Shown here: one piece after another, positions 15,379 through 23,670 of the stretch | How the letters are laid out: each line of letters starts with the position of its first letter | Numbering within the stretch: position 1 is the stretch's first letter | Origin: Phormidium sp. FACHB-1136 | Lineage (GTDB): Bacteria; Cyanobacteriota; Cyanobacteriia; Phormidesmidales; Phormidesmidaceae | Length of the DNA stretch: 32,745 nt | Direction of reading: 5' to 3' | NCBI RefSeq assembly: GCF_014697375.1 | Contig: NZ_JACJRS010000060.1 | Coordinates: 1 to 32,745, forward strand | Notes under the pieces: model-generated | Told to the model about the DNA's origin: nothing | What the model saw: only the letters and a program-made list of their open reading frames with translations | The model's database searches: none | Position numbers and translations under genes: made by a program

Positions 15379-16356
15379 ATGGCCTACGAATTGGAAAAAC
15401 AGGTAGCGGTGGCAGCGGTGCGGCAGGCGGCGCAGTTGTGCGAGACCGTGCGCCAAACCCTGGTGCCCGAAGCCATCGAAAAAAATGACAAAAGCCCGGT
15501 GACCGTGGCCGACTTCGGTGCCCAGGCGATCATCTGTCGGGCCTTGGCCGAAGCGTTTCCCCAGGATGCGGTCGTAGGAGAAGAGGACGCCGCCGCCCTG
15601 CGCCAACCGGAGATGGCTGGCCCCCTAGCGACGGTGACCGCTCAAGTGCAGCAACACCTTGCCACCGCCACCGCCGAGGACGTGCTGACCTGGATTGACC
15701 ACGGCAACGGCACGGTTTCTTCCCGCTATTGGACGTTGGATCCCATTGATGGCACCAAGGGCTTTTTGCGCGGCGACCAGTACGCCATTGCCCTAGCCCT
15801 GGTGGAAAATGGCGACCTCAAAGTAGGGGTGCTGGGTTGTCCCTATTTAAGTTTCGACGGCGGCGACCGAGGACTGCTATTCGTGGCGGTTCGCGGCGAG
15901 GGGGCGATGATGATGCCCCTAGCTGGGGGAGATCCCCAACCCTTGCAGGTGGTGCAAGATCCCCAGTCGGATCGGTTCCGGTTTGTGGAAAGCGTGGAAT
16001 CTGGTCATGGCAACCAAAGCCAGCAAAATGCCATGGCCCAGGCGGTGGGGATTCAGTCCCCCTCCATGGGGATGGATAGCCAAGCCAAGTATGCTGCTGT
16101 GGCCGCTGGGCAGGCCGCGCTATACCTGCGTTTGCCCTCCCCCAAAACCCCCGACTACCGAGAAAAAATTTGGGATCATGCCGCTGGAACCCTTGTGGTG
16201 CAAGAGGCTGGGGGCTGCGTGACGGATATGCACGGCAAACCCCTAGACTTTAGCCAATCCGCTCGGCTTGAGGACAATCGCGGCGTTGTGGTGAGTAATG
16301 GCACTATCCATGCCGAGGTGCTAGCGGCTTTGGCGACCCATCCCACCGAGTCCTAG
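15379..16356 (+). CDS. 3'(2'),5'-bisphosphate nucleotidase (inositol monophosphatase superfamily)
   Basis: A 325-residue Mg2+-dependent phosphatase of the HAL2/SAL1/CysQ branch, which removes the 3' phosphate from PAP (a by-product of sulfate activation) to give AMP. The metal-binding motifs are complete: VVGEED (65-70), LDPIDGTKGFL (120-130, with Asp121 and Asp124) and IWDHAAGTLVVQEAGG (264-279, with Asp266). The TKGFLRG segment is typical of PAP phosphatases rather than inositol monophosphatases. GAGGAG lies just upstream of the ATG. It stands downstream of the DUF1818 gene and converges on clpP3. Related activity on inositol phosphates or fructose bisphosphate cannot be excluded. Confidence 0.88.
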   Translation: MAYELEKQVAVAAVRQAAQLCETVRQTLVPEAIEKNDKSPVTVADFGAQAIICRALAEAFPQDAVVGEEDAAALRQPEMAGPLATVTAQVQQHLATATAEDVLTWIDHGNGTVSSRYWTLDPIDGTKGFLRGDQYAIALALVENGDLKVGVLGCPYLSFDGGDRGLLFVAVRGEGAMMMPLAGGDPQPLQVVQDPQSDRFRFVESVESGHGNQSQQNAMAQAVGIQSPSMGMDSQAKYAAVAAGQAALYLRLPSPKTPDYREKIWDHAAGTLVVQEAGGCVTDMHGKPLDFSQSARLEDNRGVVVSNGTIHAEVLAALATHPTES

Positions 16357-16365
16357 GCCGACAAA

Positions 16366-16390
16366 CCGTAGGGGCGAGGTCTCCTCGCCC
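16366..16390 (+). repeat. Dispersed palindromic repeat, family A (best copy)
   Basis: CCGTAGGGGCGAGGTCTCCTCGCCC, in which GGGCGAGG-AGACC and its complement form a near-perfect hairpin: GGGCGAGG pairs with CCTCGCCC. It lies 10 bp after the phosphatase stop codon. Confidence 0.8.
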
Positions 16391-16474
16391 GCTGATACCG
16401 TGGGTAAGTAAGCCAGATTTAGTATGAATCAACTACATCAAGCCCCCTATTTTGGGGTTTAACGTCTTAATTAA

Positions 16475-16510
16475 AACCCCTCTTCCAACCGAGGGAGAGG
16501 GGCTGAGGGT
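16475..16510. repeat. Dispersed palindromic repeat, family C (partial)
   Basis: ACCCCTCTTCC, a spacer, then GAGGGAGAGGGGCTGAGGG. It shares the CCCTCTCC/GGAGAGGG core with the full element at 31218-31310. A second small hairpin (CCCC/GGGG around 16442-16457) precedes it and might help end transcription of clpP3. Confidence 0.5.
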
Positions 16511-16550
16511 ACGGACTGGTGGCCGTTTTGATTGGCTGAGCTTACGCGAA

Positions 16551-17186
16551 TTAGATCGTCGAGGCCACTGCGGTGGCAAGTTCCTGGTTGCGGTCTTCGA
16601 TCACCTTGTCGATCAGGCCGTAGGCGGCGGCTTCTTCGGCGGACATGAAGTAGTCGCGGTCGGTGTCTTTTTCAATTTGTTCGATGGGTTTCCCGGTGTG
16701 GCGGGCCATCATTTCGTTCAGTTCCTGGCGCACCCGCAGGATTTCCTTGGCCTCAATGGCAATGTCGCTGGCCTGGAGGCGTTGCCGTCCGGTGCCGCCC
16801 ATGGGTTGGTGGATCATAATCCGGGAGTGGGGCAGGGCCAACCGTTTACCGGGGCTACCCGCCGCCAGGAGGAAGGCTCCCATGGACGCCGCCAAACCGA
16901 GGCAGATCGTCACCACATCAGACTTGATGTACTGCATGGTGTCGTAGATGGCCATGCCCGCTGTTACCGAGCCACCGGGGGAGTTGATATAGAGGTAGAT
17001 GGGCTTACTGTTATCGTCGGAGTCGAGGTACAGCATGGCCGCCACAATGGAATTGGCCAGGGTATCGGTGACTTCCTGACCCAGGAAGATGATGCGCTCC
17101 TGGTTGAGGCGGGTGTAGATGTCTACCCACTGGCTGTATTGGCTACCGGGCAGACGATAGGGAACCTTGGGAGTACCGATGGGCAT
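16551..17186 (-). CDS. clpP3: ATP-dependent Clp protease proteolytic subunit ClpP3
   Basis: A 211-residue serine protease subunit. The catalytic triad is intact: Ser101 in GLAASMGAF, His126 in [11 protein letters not shown] and Asp174 in EKDTDRDYF. The start [14 protein letters not shown] is that of the cyanobacterial ClpP3 paralogue, which assembles with the inactive ClpR into a mixed barrel fed by the chaperone ClpC; this core is essential in Synechococcus. It lies 163 bp downstream of clpR on the same strand, the usual clpR-clpP3 order. A dispersed repeat occupies the spacer. Confidence 0.93.
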   Translation of the reverse strand: MPIGTPKVPYRLPGSQYSQWVDIYTRLNQERIIFLGQEVTDTLANSIVAAMLYLDSDDNSKPIYLYINSPGGSVTAGMAIYDTMQYIKSDVVTICLGLAASMGAFLLAAGSPGKRLALPHSRIMIHQPMGGTGRQRLQASDIAIEAKEILRVRQELNEMMARHTGKPIEQIEKDTDRDYFMSAEEAAAYGLIDKVIEDRNQELATAVASTI

Positions 17187-17250
17187 AGCGTTTTTGCAAC
17201 CTTAAAACGAGAAACAACGTAGGTTTTGAAAAATTCCGACAATTCGGTTT

Positions 17251-17340
17251 CTGTAGGAGGGGTTAGCGCAGCGTAACCCATTCTGAATCGTTTCTTAATG
17301 CGGTACGGCTGGGCCTCACGCATCCTACAGCAGCTAAAAA
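17251..17340. repeat. Dispersed inverted repeat, family D, between clpR and clpP3
   Basis: CTGTAGGA (17251-17258) pairs with TCCTACAG (17333-17340). Near the left end GGGTTA-GCGCAGCG-TAACCC (17260-17279) forms an inner hairpin. The GGGTTACGCTGCGCTAACCC core is a motif I have often seen in intergenic DNA of filamentous cyanobacteria. Confidence 0.75.
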
Positions 17341-17349
17341 AGCCACGAT

Positions 17350-18036
17350 CTAGGCGACTCCAGCGGCCATTTTGGGCAGCTCTTTCCGGCTTTCTAACAC
17401 CCGGTCAATAATGCCGTATTCCTTGGCTTCTTGGGGGTTCATGTAGAACATGCGGTCAGAGTCGTGCATCACTTGGTCGAGGGTTTTGCCCGTACTCTTG
17501 GCCAAAATCCCCATCATGGATCGCTTGTTGTCGATCACTTCCTTGGCCCGAATTTCGATGTCGGTGGCTTGGCCTTGGGCACCGCTGCGGGGCTGGTTGA
17601 GCACAATCCGCGCATGGGGCAAGCTGGCCCGATAACCCTTGGTGCCTGCGGCCAAAATTACCGCCGCCGACCCCATGGCCTGACCAATGCAGATGGTGTG
17701 GACGGGGGGCTTGATGTAGTTCATGGTGTCGCAGATGGCAAAGGCTTCGGTGTCGTAGCCGATCATGTTGCCGTCGTACCAAGAGGTGCCCGTGGAGTTG
17801 ATGTAGAAGAAGATGGGCTTATCGGGGTCGTCAAACTGAAGGTAGAGCAACTGGGCGATGATCAGTTCGGTCACGTCAATGCCCACCTGTTGCTTGATGT
17901 CGTCGCCCGAAAACAGGGGCAGACCCAGGTACACAATCCGCTCCTTTAGCAGTAGGGAGGGCAAATCTGGGGGCGGCGTGCGATACATGGCATCGCCATA
18001 GTAGGGGGCTTGCACAGCTTTAATTTCCATACTCAT
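17350..18036 (-). CDS. clpR: ClpR, catalytically inactive Clp protease subunit
   Basis: A 228-residue ClpP paralogue without a working active site. Aligned to ClpP3, the catalytic Ser is replaced by Gly122 (IGQAMGSAAV against [10 protein letters not shown]) and the His by Asn147 (ARIVLNQP against SRIMIHQP). An insertion around residues 84-100 (TSWYDGNMIGYDTEAFA) is characteristic of ClpR. It forms the non-proteolytic half of the ClpP3/R core and is normally essential together with clpP3. The ATG at 18036 has GCAGG upstream; an ATG two codons later is also possible. It is the first gene of the pair. Confidence 0.94.
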   Translation of the reverse strand: MSMEIKAVQAPYYGDAMYRTPPPDLPSLLLKERIVYLGLPLFSGDDIKQQVGIDVTELIIAQLLYLQFDDPDKPIFFYINSTGTSWYDGNMIGYDTEAFAICDTMNYIKPPVHTICIGQAMGSAAVILAAGTKGYRASLPHARIVLNQPRSGAQGQATDIEIRAKEVIDNKRSMMGILAKSTGKTLDQVMHDSDRMFYMNPQEAKEYGIIDRVLESRKELPKMAAGVA

Positions 18037-18105
18037 AGACCAAACCTGCCCAAATACGGGTTTTTAACAGTGTAACGCGCTGGCGAACTGGGTTCTACCC
18101 CATCT

Positions 18106-18513
18106 CTAGCGGTCGGCCTTTAGCCCTTGCTGAACGGGGTCGAAGCCGGAGGGAAAGTGGGTCTCATCGGGATCGTAGTCGGCTTGGTGGAACTGGGCGG
18201 CAGTGATCGTGGCTGTGCGCAGGTCGGTGCCGATCAGCATGGCCCCCCGCAGGTCGGTGTTGGTCAGGTTGGCATCACCGAGGTTGGCATAGCTGAGGTC
18301 GGCTCCGCGCAGGTTGCAGCCGCTGAGGTTGGCCCCTCCGAAGTCGGCATAGCTAAAGTCGCAGCCCTTCAGATCGGCCCCCGTCAGGTCGGCCTCGGCC
18401 AATAGGACGTATTCAAAATTACGCTGGCCAGCCGCGTAAGCCTTCAGCAGATCCGCTGCCGTGGCAATTTGGGAAACAGGTACCAAGGGGGTCGTCATGG
18501 CAGATTCTCTCAT
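18106..18513 (-). CDS. Pentapeptide-repeat protein
   Basis: A 135-residue protein. Residues 16-35 are a helical lead (IATAADLLKAYAAGQRNFEY). About twelve A(D/N)LxX pentapeptides follow (ADLTG, ADLKG, ADFGG, ANLSG, ADLSY, ANLGD and so on, residues 41-105), which should form a right-handed quadrilateral beta-helix. A short non-repeat tail ends the protein. There is no signal peptide, so it is probably cytosolic. GAGG precedes the ATG at 18513; an ATG five codons later is a close rival. Such proteins are numerous in cyanobacteria and mostly of unknown function. Confidence 0.85.
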   Translation of the reverse strand: MRESAMTTPLVPVSQIATAADLLKAYAAGQRNFEYVLLAEADLTGADLKGCDFSYADFGGANLSGCNLRGADLSYANLGDANLTNTDLRGAMLIGTDLRTATITAAQFHQADYDPDETHFPSGFDPVQQGLKADR

Positions 18514-18686
18514 TCGCCCCTCTAGCTTAGGCGGTCTGGGGCACCCTGTACCAGGCTCTTAACTATCCGTTGAGGGAGGGAATCCGGCGATCCGTTGGTG
18601 GGCAAGTTTTGTTACGTTATGAGACGACCCCTGGCTATTTCCCCCGCCCTTGGCTGTCTAGGGCGTCTGTCCCCGTCGCGATTCCC

Positions 18687-19439
18687 ATGGCCCCTGCTTC
18701 GCCACCGCTCCTCGATGCTCCGCTTGCCCTGTCGCCCCTAGCCTTGGCCACCGGGCTGCTGCGCCTGTCTGGCGTGACAATGACCGTCACCGGGTACCGT
18801 CGCCTACCCACCACCCAGCCCATGGTGTTGGTGAGCAACCACCGCAGCATTATGGATGCTCTGCTGTTGATGCAGGCTGTGAACCGTCCGGTGCGATTTG
18901 CCTGCCATCACTACATGGGCCAAGTGCCCGGTTTACGCGAAGTGGTGCAAGCCCTGGGCTGTCTCCCCCTCGACCCACCCGAACGGGGCCAGCGAGCCTT
19001 CTTTCGTCGGGCCTGCCACACCCTCAGCCAAGGTGGGGCCGTGGGCATTTTCCCAGAGGGAGCGGCTCCCATGGTGCAACCCACCAGCCCCCAGCACCTC
19101 GGTAGCTTCCATCGGGGCTTTGCCCATTTAGCCCTACGCGCCCCCGTCGATCAACTCGCGATTGTGCCTGTGGCCATTGCCTCCCGCCAAGAGTGGAACA
19201 ATGCCGCCATCCCCCTGCGCTGGTTGAGCTGGTTTGACGCCACCGAGCCCCTGTTCCAGCAATCGGGCTGGCACCCCGCCGTGGTGTATCGGTCGGTGGA
19301 GGTGCGCATTGGTCGCCCCATTCGCATGGATGCCGCCCTGCGCTCCCACTATCGGCGCAAGGGCAACGACGCCCTACTGAGCGATCTCACCCACGGTTGC
19401 CACGAGGAAATTGCCACCCTGCTACGGACTACGCCTTAA
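18687..19439 (+). CDS. 1-acyl-glycerol-3-phosphate acyltransferase-like protein (PlsC family)
   Basis: A 250-residue LPLAT-family acyltransferase expected to act at the membrane in glycerolipid synthesis. The catalytic block is VSNHRSIMDALLL, with His52 and Asp57 forming the HX4D motif. The phosphate-binding FPEG motif is at 122-125 (GIFPEGAAP). The ATG at 18687 is preferred; the frame is open back to a TTG at 18570, which would add a basic 39-residue lead that does not look conserved. It is followed 166 bp later by an alpha/beta hydrolase on the same strand. The substrate cannot be told from the sequence; lyso-phosphatidate is only one option. Confidence 0.82.
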   Translation: MAPASPPLLDAPLALSPLALATGLLRLSGVTMTVTGYRRLPTTQPMVLVSNHRSIMDALLLMQAVNRPVRFACHHYMGQVPGLREVVQALGCLPLDPPERGQRAFFRRACHTLSQGGAVGIFPEGAAPMVQPTSPQHLGSFHRGFAHLALRAPVDQLAIVPVAIASRQEWNNAAIPLRWLSWFDATEPLFQQSGWHPAVVYRSVEVRIGRPIRMDAALRSHYRRKGNDALLSDLTHGCHEEIATLLRTTP

Positions 19440-19510
19440 AGGCTCCATCCCGCCAGACTTCGCCCCGGTTCCACCTTTCCGTTGGGTTCTGCGTCATACC
19501 CCGAACCCAA

Positions 19511-19600
19511 TACCCATGGGCGAGGAGACCTCGCCCCTACCCGACTCCCGATCCTCGATACCCATGGGCGAGGAGACCTCGCCCCTACCCGACTCCCGAT
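19511..19600. repeat. Two tandem copies of a family A repeat unit
   Basis: A 42-bp segment starting TACCCATGGGCGAGGAGACC occurs at 19511-19552 and again at 19559-19600, a period of 48 bp. Each copy contains the GGGCGAGG/CCTCGCCC hairpin, CCTACC and then GACTCCCGAT. It lies directly before the hydrolase start at 19606. Confidence 0.9.
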
Positions 19601-19605
19601 TCCCT

Positions 19606-20391
19606 ATGCCTACCGTCCTACAATTGTTAACCCCCACCGAAGCCCAGCCCCAGAAGCCGCTGTTGGTCTACCTTCCCGGTATGGATGGGTCGGGGCGGCT
19701 GTTTTCAACCCAGGTTCCCGCCCTGCATTCCCATTTTGAGGTGCGCTGTTTGGCCCTGCCTAGGGAAGATCGAAGTACGTGGGATCGCTTGGCTAACCAG
19801 ACCATTGCCCTGATTACGACGGTTGCTGCCGGACGCCCAATTTACCTCTGTGGGGAGTCCTTTGGGGCTTGTTTGGCGCTTCAGGTGGTGGCCCAGGATC
19901 CCCAGTTGGCCCATCGTTTGATTTTGGTGAACCCAGCTTCGGCCTTCCATCGGCTACCCTGGCTGCACTGGCTGGGGCAGATCACGCCTTGGGTGCCGTC
20001 CTTGGCTTTTCCCTGGTCTACTCTGGGCAGTCTGCCCCTGTTGGCCAATCTCAGCCGCATGGCACCCACCCAGCGCGAACAATTGCTGGGGGCGGTGCGG
20101 GCGGTGCCCCAGACTACGGTGGCTTGGCGGATGGCATTGCTGGCCCAGTTTCAACCCGAAGCCCTTCCCCTGGCGGTGCAGACTCCACCGACGCTCATTG
20201 TCGCGGCCCTGGCGGATGGCTTGCTGCCTTCCTTAGAAGAGGCCCAACGCCTAACCCAGCGGTTGCCCCAGGCCCAGATTTACCCCCTACCCCACAGCGG
20301 CCATGCCTGTCTGCTAGAGCAAGAGGTTAACCTAGGTCAAATTCTGGCCAAAACGGGATTTCTGCCCCAATCCAGCCCGGTTTTGGCTTAA
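19606..20391 (+). CDS. Alpha/beta hydrolase, similar to the hydrolase part of plant phytyl ester synthases
   Basis: A 261-residue alpha/beta hydrolase. The segments VYLPGMDGSGRLF and HFEVRCLALPREDRSTW resemble the N-terminal hydrolase domain of plant esterase/lipase/thioesterase (phytyl ester synthase) proteins. The nucleophile is Ser85 in LCGESFGACL, the acid Asp204 in LADGLLPS and the base His233 in PHSGHACLLEQ, so the triad is complete. The ATG at 19606 marks the start of the conserved fold; the open frame further upstream runs through repeat DNA. No ribosome binding site is present because the repeat abuts the start. Substrate unknown; phytyl or acyl esters are a guess from likeness. Confidence 0.83.
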   Translation: MPTVLQLLTPTEAQPQKPLLVYLPGMDGSGRLFSTQVPALHSHFEVRCLALPREDRSTWDRLANQTIALITTVAAGRPIYLCGESFGACLALQVVAQDPQLAHRLILVNPASAFHRLPWLHWLGQITPWVPSLAFPWSTLGSLPLLANLSRMAPTQREQLLGAVRAVPQTTVAWRMALLAQFQPEALPLAVQTPPTLIVAALADGLLPSLEEAQRLTQRLPQAQIYPLPHSGHACLLEQEVNLGQILAKTGFLPQSSPVLA

Positions 20392-20404
20392 TTCCAAGGC
20401 CAAG

Positions 20405-21091
20405 CTAGGAGGACTCGCCGCCGAGGTAGGGCTGGAGGTCGCCCTGGAGACGATGGCGGGCGCGGGCAATGCGAGATTTGACGGTGCCGAGGGACACCCC
20501 GGTGATATCGGCGATGTCTTCGTAGGCCAAGCCCTGAATTTCCCGTAGCACAATGGCGGTACGGAAGACCTCTGGCAGGTCGGCAATGGCTTGGTGTAGG
20601 TGGGTGTAGAACTCTTTGGTCATCAAGGTGTCCACCGGGCCGGGATCGGTGGAGGGAACATCCCACTCGATGGATCCGTCCTCTAGGTTAAGGGGCGCAT
20701 CCAGGGATAGGGTGGTGCGGGTGCGCTTGCGACGGCGCAGTTCGTCGTAGAACAGATTGGTGGTGATGCGGCTCAGCCAACCCTTAAATTTGGCGGGTTC
20801 GTTGAGGCGGCGAATGTTGCGGTAAACCCGAATCCACACTTCCTGGGACAGATCGGCGCGGTCGGGCCAGTCGGGGGCGAGGTGGTAGAGTAACTTATCC
20901 ACATGGCCCTGGTAGCGACGCAGCAATTCGGCAAAGATGGCTCGGTCGGGGCGCAACCGTTGCTGACAGAGGGCTACCAGTTCTGAGTTGGTGAGATCGC
21001 TAGGGCAAGCCGACGGCTTAGAACCGCTGAGGTGGACAGACCAAGTAGAGAACATAGGATGACTCATTCCTTCTACAGTGACGCCGTTCAT
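20405..21091 (-). CDS. sigG: ECF-type RNA polymerase sigma factor, SigG-like
   Basis: A 228-residue group 4 sigma factor. Region 2 is seen in FAELLRRYQGHVDKLLYHLA and DLSQEVWIRVYRNIRRLN with the following GWLSRITTNLFYDELRRRKR. Region 4 is the helix-turn-helix IVLREIQGLAYEDIADITG with VSLGTVKSRIARARHRL. Likeness to Synechocystis SigG (slr1545) is my reading. The start is uncertain: ATGs at 21067 and 21055 are in frame, and AGAAGGA sits between 21091 and 21055, favouring a shorter protein. In Synechocystis an anti-sigma gene follows sigG, but here the next gene is the convergent hydrolase 13 bp away, so no anti-sigma partner is adjacent. Confidence 0.87.
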   Translation of the reverse strand: MNGVTVEGMSHPMFSTWSVHLSGSKPSACPSDLTNSELVALCQQRLRPDRAIFAELLRRYQGHVDKLLYHLAPDWPDRADLSQEVWIRVYRNIRRLNEPAKFKGWLSRITTNLFYDELRRRKRTRTTLSLDAPLNLEDGSIEWDVPSTDPGPVDTLMTKEFYTHLHQAIADLPEVFRTAIVLREIQGLAYEDIADITGVSLGTVKSRIARARHRLQGDLQPYLGGESS

Positions 21092-21755
21092 TCAGCGCCG
21101 TTAATAAACAGCAGAGATCGGTATAGACCCGTTGCAACAACGGCGATGGCTCCTCATGGGCCTCTGGCAGGCTTGTCCGTATTCTGCCTGGGGTTCTCGC
21201 CGCCCAGAACGTCCCTTGTGCCTGTGCTTGGGTTGGCACAAGGAAAGCCGTCAGCCAGCCCTAGCCAACTCTGGCCAGATGGTGGCGGAGTTCGGTGTTT
21301 AGACCTGTCCGGTGACGGTTGCCGTCGTTAGGTTGTTGTGACAGCCCACGGTTGTTCAGGCGATTGTTAAGGATTGATGAGTTATCGAAACGGGGTTCTG
21401 ACACTTTGGCTACGGTTTCTCCGACGACAGCGAGGGGCATCGTCCGGTGAAGCGATCCTTTGAGTACAAATCCTGGGGGTTTTGCCACATCCCTAGAATG
21501 GGGGCGCGGCCTTGGGGGTTGGGGGTTTGCCCTGAGTGCAGAATACTTGGCCCTAGGGGTAAAAATCCCCATTCCTAGGGGCCAAAATACCTGTCCCCTA
21601 GGCTATGCAGAACTTCAAAGACTGGGTAGGCCGTCGCTTGCGGGACTGAGTACCGGACTAATTATTTTAGTGAATTTGGATGGGGCAATCCCAAAATCGT
21701 GGCCTTTGGGGCGTTGCTATAAGCAGAGAAACCCACGCCGAGCCAGCCCAGCGCC
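21092..21755. other. Long control region between sigG and nifP
   Basis: A 664-bp divergent spacer with no gene I can support. It holds the TTGAGTACAA box (21460-21469) and a stem of nine pairs, CCTTGTGCC/GGCACAAGG, at 21214-21243. A second, bulged stem, TTGGCCCTAG with CTAGGGGCCAA, lies at 21547-21585. TATAAG at 21718-21723 could be a -10 element for nifP, 33 bp before its ATG, without a good -35. The length suits activator-dependent nif control. Confidence 0.5.
21460..21469 (+). promoter_or_regulatory. Candidate CnfR-binding element upstream of nifP
   Basis: TTGAGTACAA is identical to the cis-element I recall being reported for CnfR-activated nif promoters (nifB, nifP) in Leptolyngbya boryana. 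Here it precedes nifP, 286 bp before the ATG, and a cnfR gene lies 3.6 kb downstream. The match is visible; binding is inference. Confidence 0.65.
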
Positions 21756-22478
21756 ATGTTTCTCCCCCTATCCCAGTCCTCCCGTCCGTCCCCACGGTCA
21801 AAGCCCAGTTCTCGCCTGCGTTTCTCCCTCCCGGAGGATGCCGCCATCATCTTTGAACGAGATCCCGCCGCGAAACATTGGCTGGAGGTGTTGTGCTGCT
21901 ACCCCGGTTTGCACGCCCTTCTGGCCCACCGTTTGGCTCACGGGTTGCATCGTTGGGGTCTGCCCTTTTTCCCTCGGTTCATCGCCTACCTCAGCCGCTT
22001 TTTTACAGGCATCGATATTCACCCCGGTGCACGCCTTGGCCGGGGGGTGTTTATTGATCATGGCATCGGCGTGGTGATTGGCGAAACGGCCATTGTGGGA
22101 GATTTTTGCCTGATCTACCAGGGCGTTACCCTGGGCGGCACGGGCAAGGAAAGCGGCAAACGCCATCCCACCGTGGGCAACCATGTGGTGCTGGGGGCGG
22201 GGGCCAAGGTGTTAGGCAATATTACCCTGGGCGACTATGCCCGCATTGGGGCAGGGGCGGTGGTGCTGCGTTCTGTCCCCGCCCACTGCACTGCCGTTGG
22301 GGTGCCCAGTCGCCTAGTGCGCCACTGCAATACCGAAACAGCCCCCCTAGACCATGGCCAATTGCCCGATGCCGACGCCCTCACCCTTCACACCCTGCTG
22401 GATCGCATCGAAGCCCTCGAAGCCCAGGTGCGCCACCTCCAACCCCGCCCCTCTACCCCACGGACGCTCGTGCCATGA
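21756..22478 (+). CDS. nifP: NifP, nif-linked serine O-acetyltransferase (CysE-like)
   Basis: A 240-residue serine acetyltransferase that makes O-acetylserine from serine and acetyl-CoA, the precursor of cysteine. The left-handed beta-helix part runs from about residue 85 ([19 protein letters not shown]) through [20 protein letters not shown] to [20 protein letters not shown]. Asp87 and His102 correspond to the catalytic Asp143/His158 of E. coli CysE, with the same 15-residue spacing. The protein is shorter at the N-terminus than enteric CysE. Its stop overlaps the nifV start (ATGA), so translation is coupled. That linkage makes it NifP, which boosts cysteine supply for NifS-dependent Fe-S cluster synthesis. 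A housekeeping cysE may exist elsewhere. Confidence 0.88.
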   Translation: MFLPLSQSSRPSPRSKPSSRLRFSLPEDAAIIFERDPAAKHWLEVLCCYPGLHALLAHRLAHGLHRWGLPFFPRFIAYLSRFFTGIDIHPGARLGRGVFIDHGIGVVIGETAIVGDFCLIYQGVTLGGTGKESGKRHPTVGNHVVLGAGAKVLGNITLGDYARIGAGAVVLRSVPAHCTAVGVPSRLVRHCNTETAPLDHGQLPDADALTLHTLLDRIEALEAQVRHLQPRPSTPRTLVP

Positions 22479-23584
22479 TTGACATCAACGACACCACCCT
22501 TCGCGATGGCGAACAGGCCGCTGGCGTGGCCTTTGGCCTGGAGGAAAAAGTAGCCATTGCCAAGTTCCTCGATGCCATTGGTGTGCAGGAGCTAGAGGTG
22601 GGCATTCCTGCCATGGGCCAAGAGGAGGCCAAGGCCATTCGCACCATTGTCGATCTGGGCCTTAATGCTCACCTGCTGGGCTGGAATCGAGCCGTCCTGT
22701 CGGATATTCAAGCCTCGATCCACTGCGGCCTCAAGCGCGTTCATATTTCCATCCCGGTATCTGAGATTCAGATTCAGGTGAAGTTTCAGGGCCGCTGGCG
22801 AGCCATGCTAGAGCAGTTGCGCGACGCCATCACCTTTGCCCGCGACCATGGCCTAGCGGTGAGCCTTGGTGGGGAAGACGGATCTCGCGCCGATGAAAGC
22901 TTTTTGCTGGATGTGGCCCAGTATGCCCAGGAGTGGGGGGCGTTTCGGTTCCGCTTTTGCGATACTGTCGGCATCCTCGACCCCTTCACCACCCACGACA
23001 AAGTGGCCAAACTGGTGGCCGCCCTGACGATTCCGGTGGAAATGCACACCCACAACGATCTCGGTCTGGCCACCGCCAATGCCCTGGCCGGGGTGCGGGC
23101 CGGGGCCACCTCGGTGAACACCACCGTCAACGGTCTCGGCGAACGAGCAGGAAACGCCGCCCTAGAGGAAGTGGTGATGGCCATGAAGCACCTCTACGGC
23201 CTCAAAACGGGCCTCAAAACCCAGCATTTTCTGGAACTCTCCCGGTTGGTGGCCAAAACCGTCAACTGTGCCGTCCCCCCCTGGAAGGCCATCGTGGGCG
23301 ATAACACCTTTGCCCATGAAGCGGGCATCCACGCCCACGGCGTGATGCAAAACCCCAGCACCTACGAACCCTTTGACCCCCAGGAAGTCGGTCGCCAGCG
23401 CAGTTTGGTGATCGGCAAACATTCCGGTCGCCACCTGATTGAGCAAGTCCTGTCTACCCAGGGCGTCCACCTTGATCACGAAAACAGCCAGTCCGTGCTG
23501 GATGAAGTTCGCCATCGCGCCGTAGCCCTCAAACGTAGCCTCACCGTTGATGAACTCCTCAGGGTTGCCGCTGGTCAAGGTTAG
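22475..23584 (+). CDS. nifV: Homocitrate synthase NifV
   Basis: A 369-residue enzyme that condenses acetyl-CoA with 2-oxoglutarate to homocitrate, the organic ligand of the nitrogenase FeMo cofactor. It starts [20 protein letters not shown], with Arg10 and Asp11 in the active site. The segment [15 protein letters not shown] follows, and the metal ligands His191 and His193 lie in [16 protein letters not shown]. The length and the GIPAMG motif separate it from 2-isopropylmalate synthase, which is longer and has a regulatory domain absent here. The ATG at 22475 overlaps the nifP stop by four bases and has no ribosome binding site of its own. Confidence 0.94.
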   Translation: MIDINDTTLRDGEQAAGVAFGLEEKVAIAKFLDAIGVQELEVGIPAMGQEEAKAIRTIVDLGLNAHLLGWNRAVLSDIQASIHCGLKRVHISIPVSEIQIQVKFQGRWRAMLEQLRDAITFARDHGLAVSLGGEDGSRADESFLLDVAQYAQEWGAFRFRFCDTVGILDPFTTHDKVAKLVAALTIPVEMHTHNDLGLATANALAGVRAGATSVNTTVNGLGERAGNAALEEVVMAMKHLYGLKTGLKTQHFLELSRLVAKTVNCAVPPWKAIVGDNTFAHEAGIHAHGVMQNPSTYEPFDPQEVGRQRSLVIGKHSGRHLIEQVLSTQGVHLDHENSQSVLDEVRHRAVALKRSLTVDELLRVAAGQG

Positions 23585-23607
23585 ATCGGCCTAGGCCATG
23601 CCTGGAG

Positions 23608-23639
23608 GATCCCCCCTGCCCCCTTGGAAAGGGGGATCT
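23608..23639 (-). repeat. Dispersed palindromic repeat, family B, between nifV and nifT
   Basis: GATCCCCCCTGCCCCCTTGG followed by AAAGGGGGATC, the reverse complement of the copy at 9716-9747. It occupies the place where nifZ is usually found. Confidence 0.65.
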
Positions 23640-23670
23640 GAAGCCGCCACTTCCCACTTCCCCCTGAATT

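Noticed and set aside
21460-22077. 205-codon plus-strand frame entering nifP out of frame
   Set aside because: The second half is an off-frame reading of nifP and the first half is the intergenic control region.
22475-23584. 2-isopropylmalate synthase (leuA) instead of nifV
   Set aside because: The protein is 369 residues, lacks the C-terminal leucine-binding domain, has the NifV-type GIPAMG segment and is coupled to nifP and near nifT.
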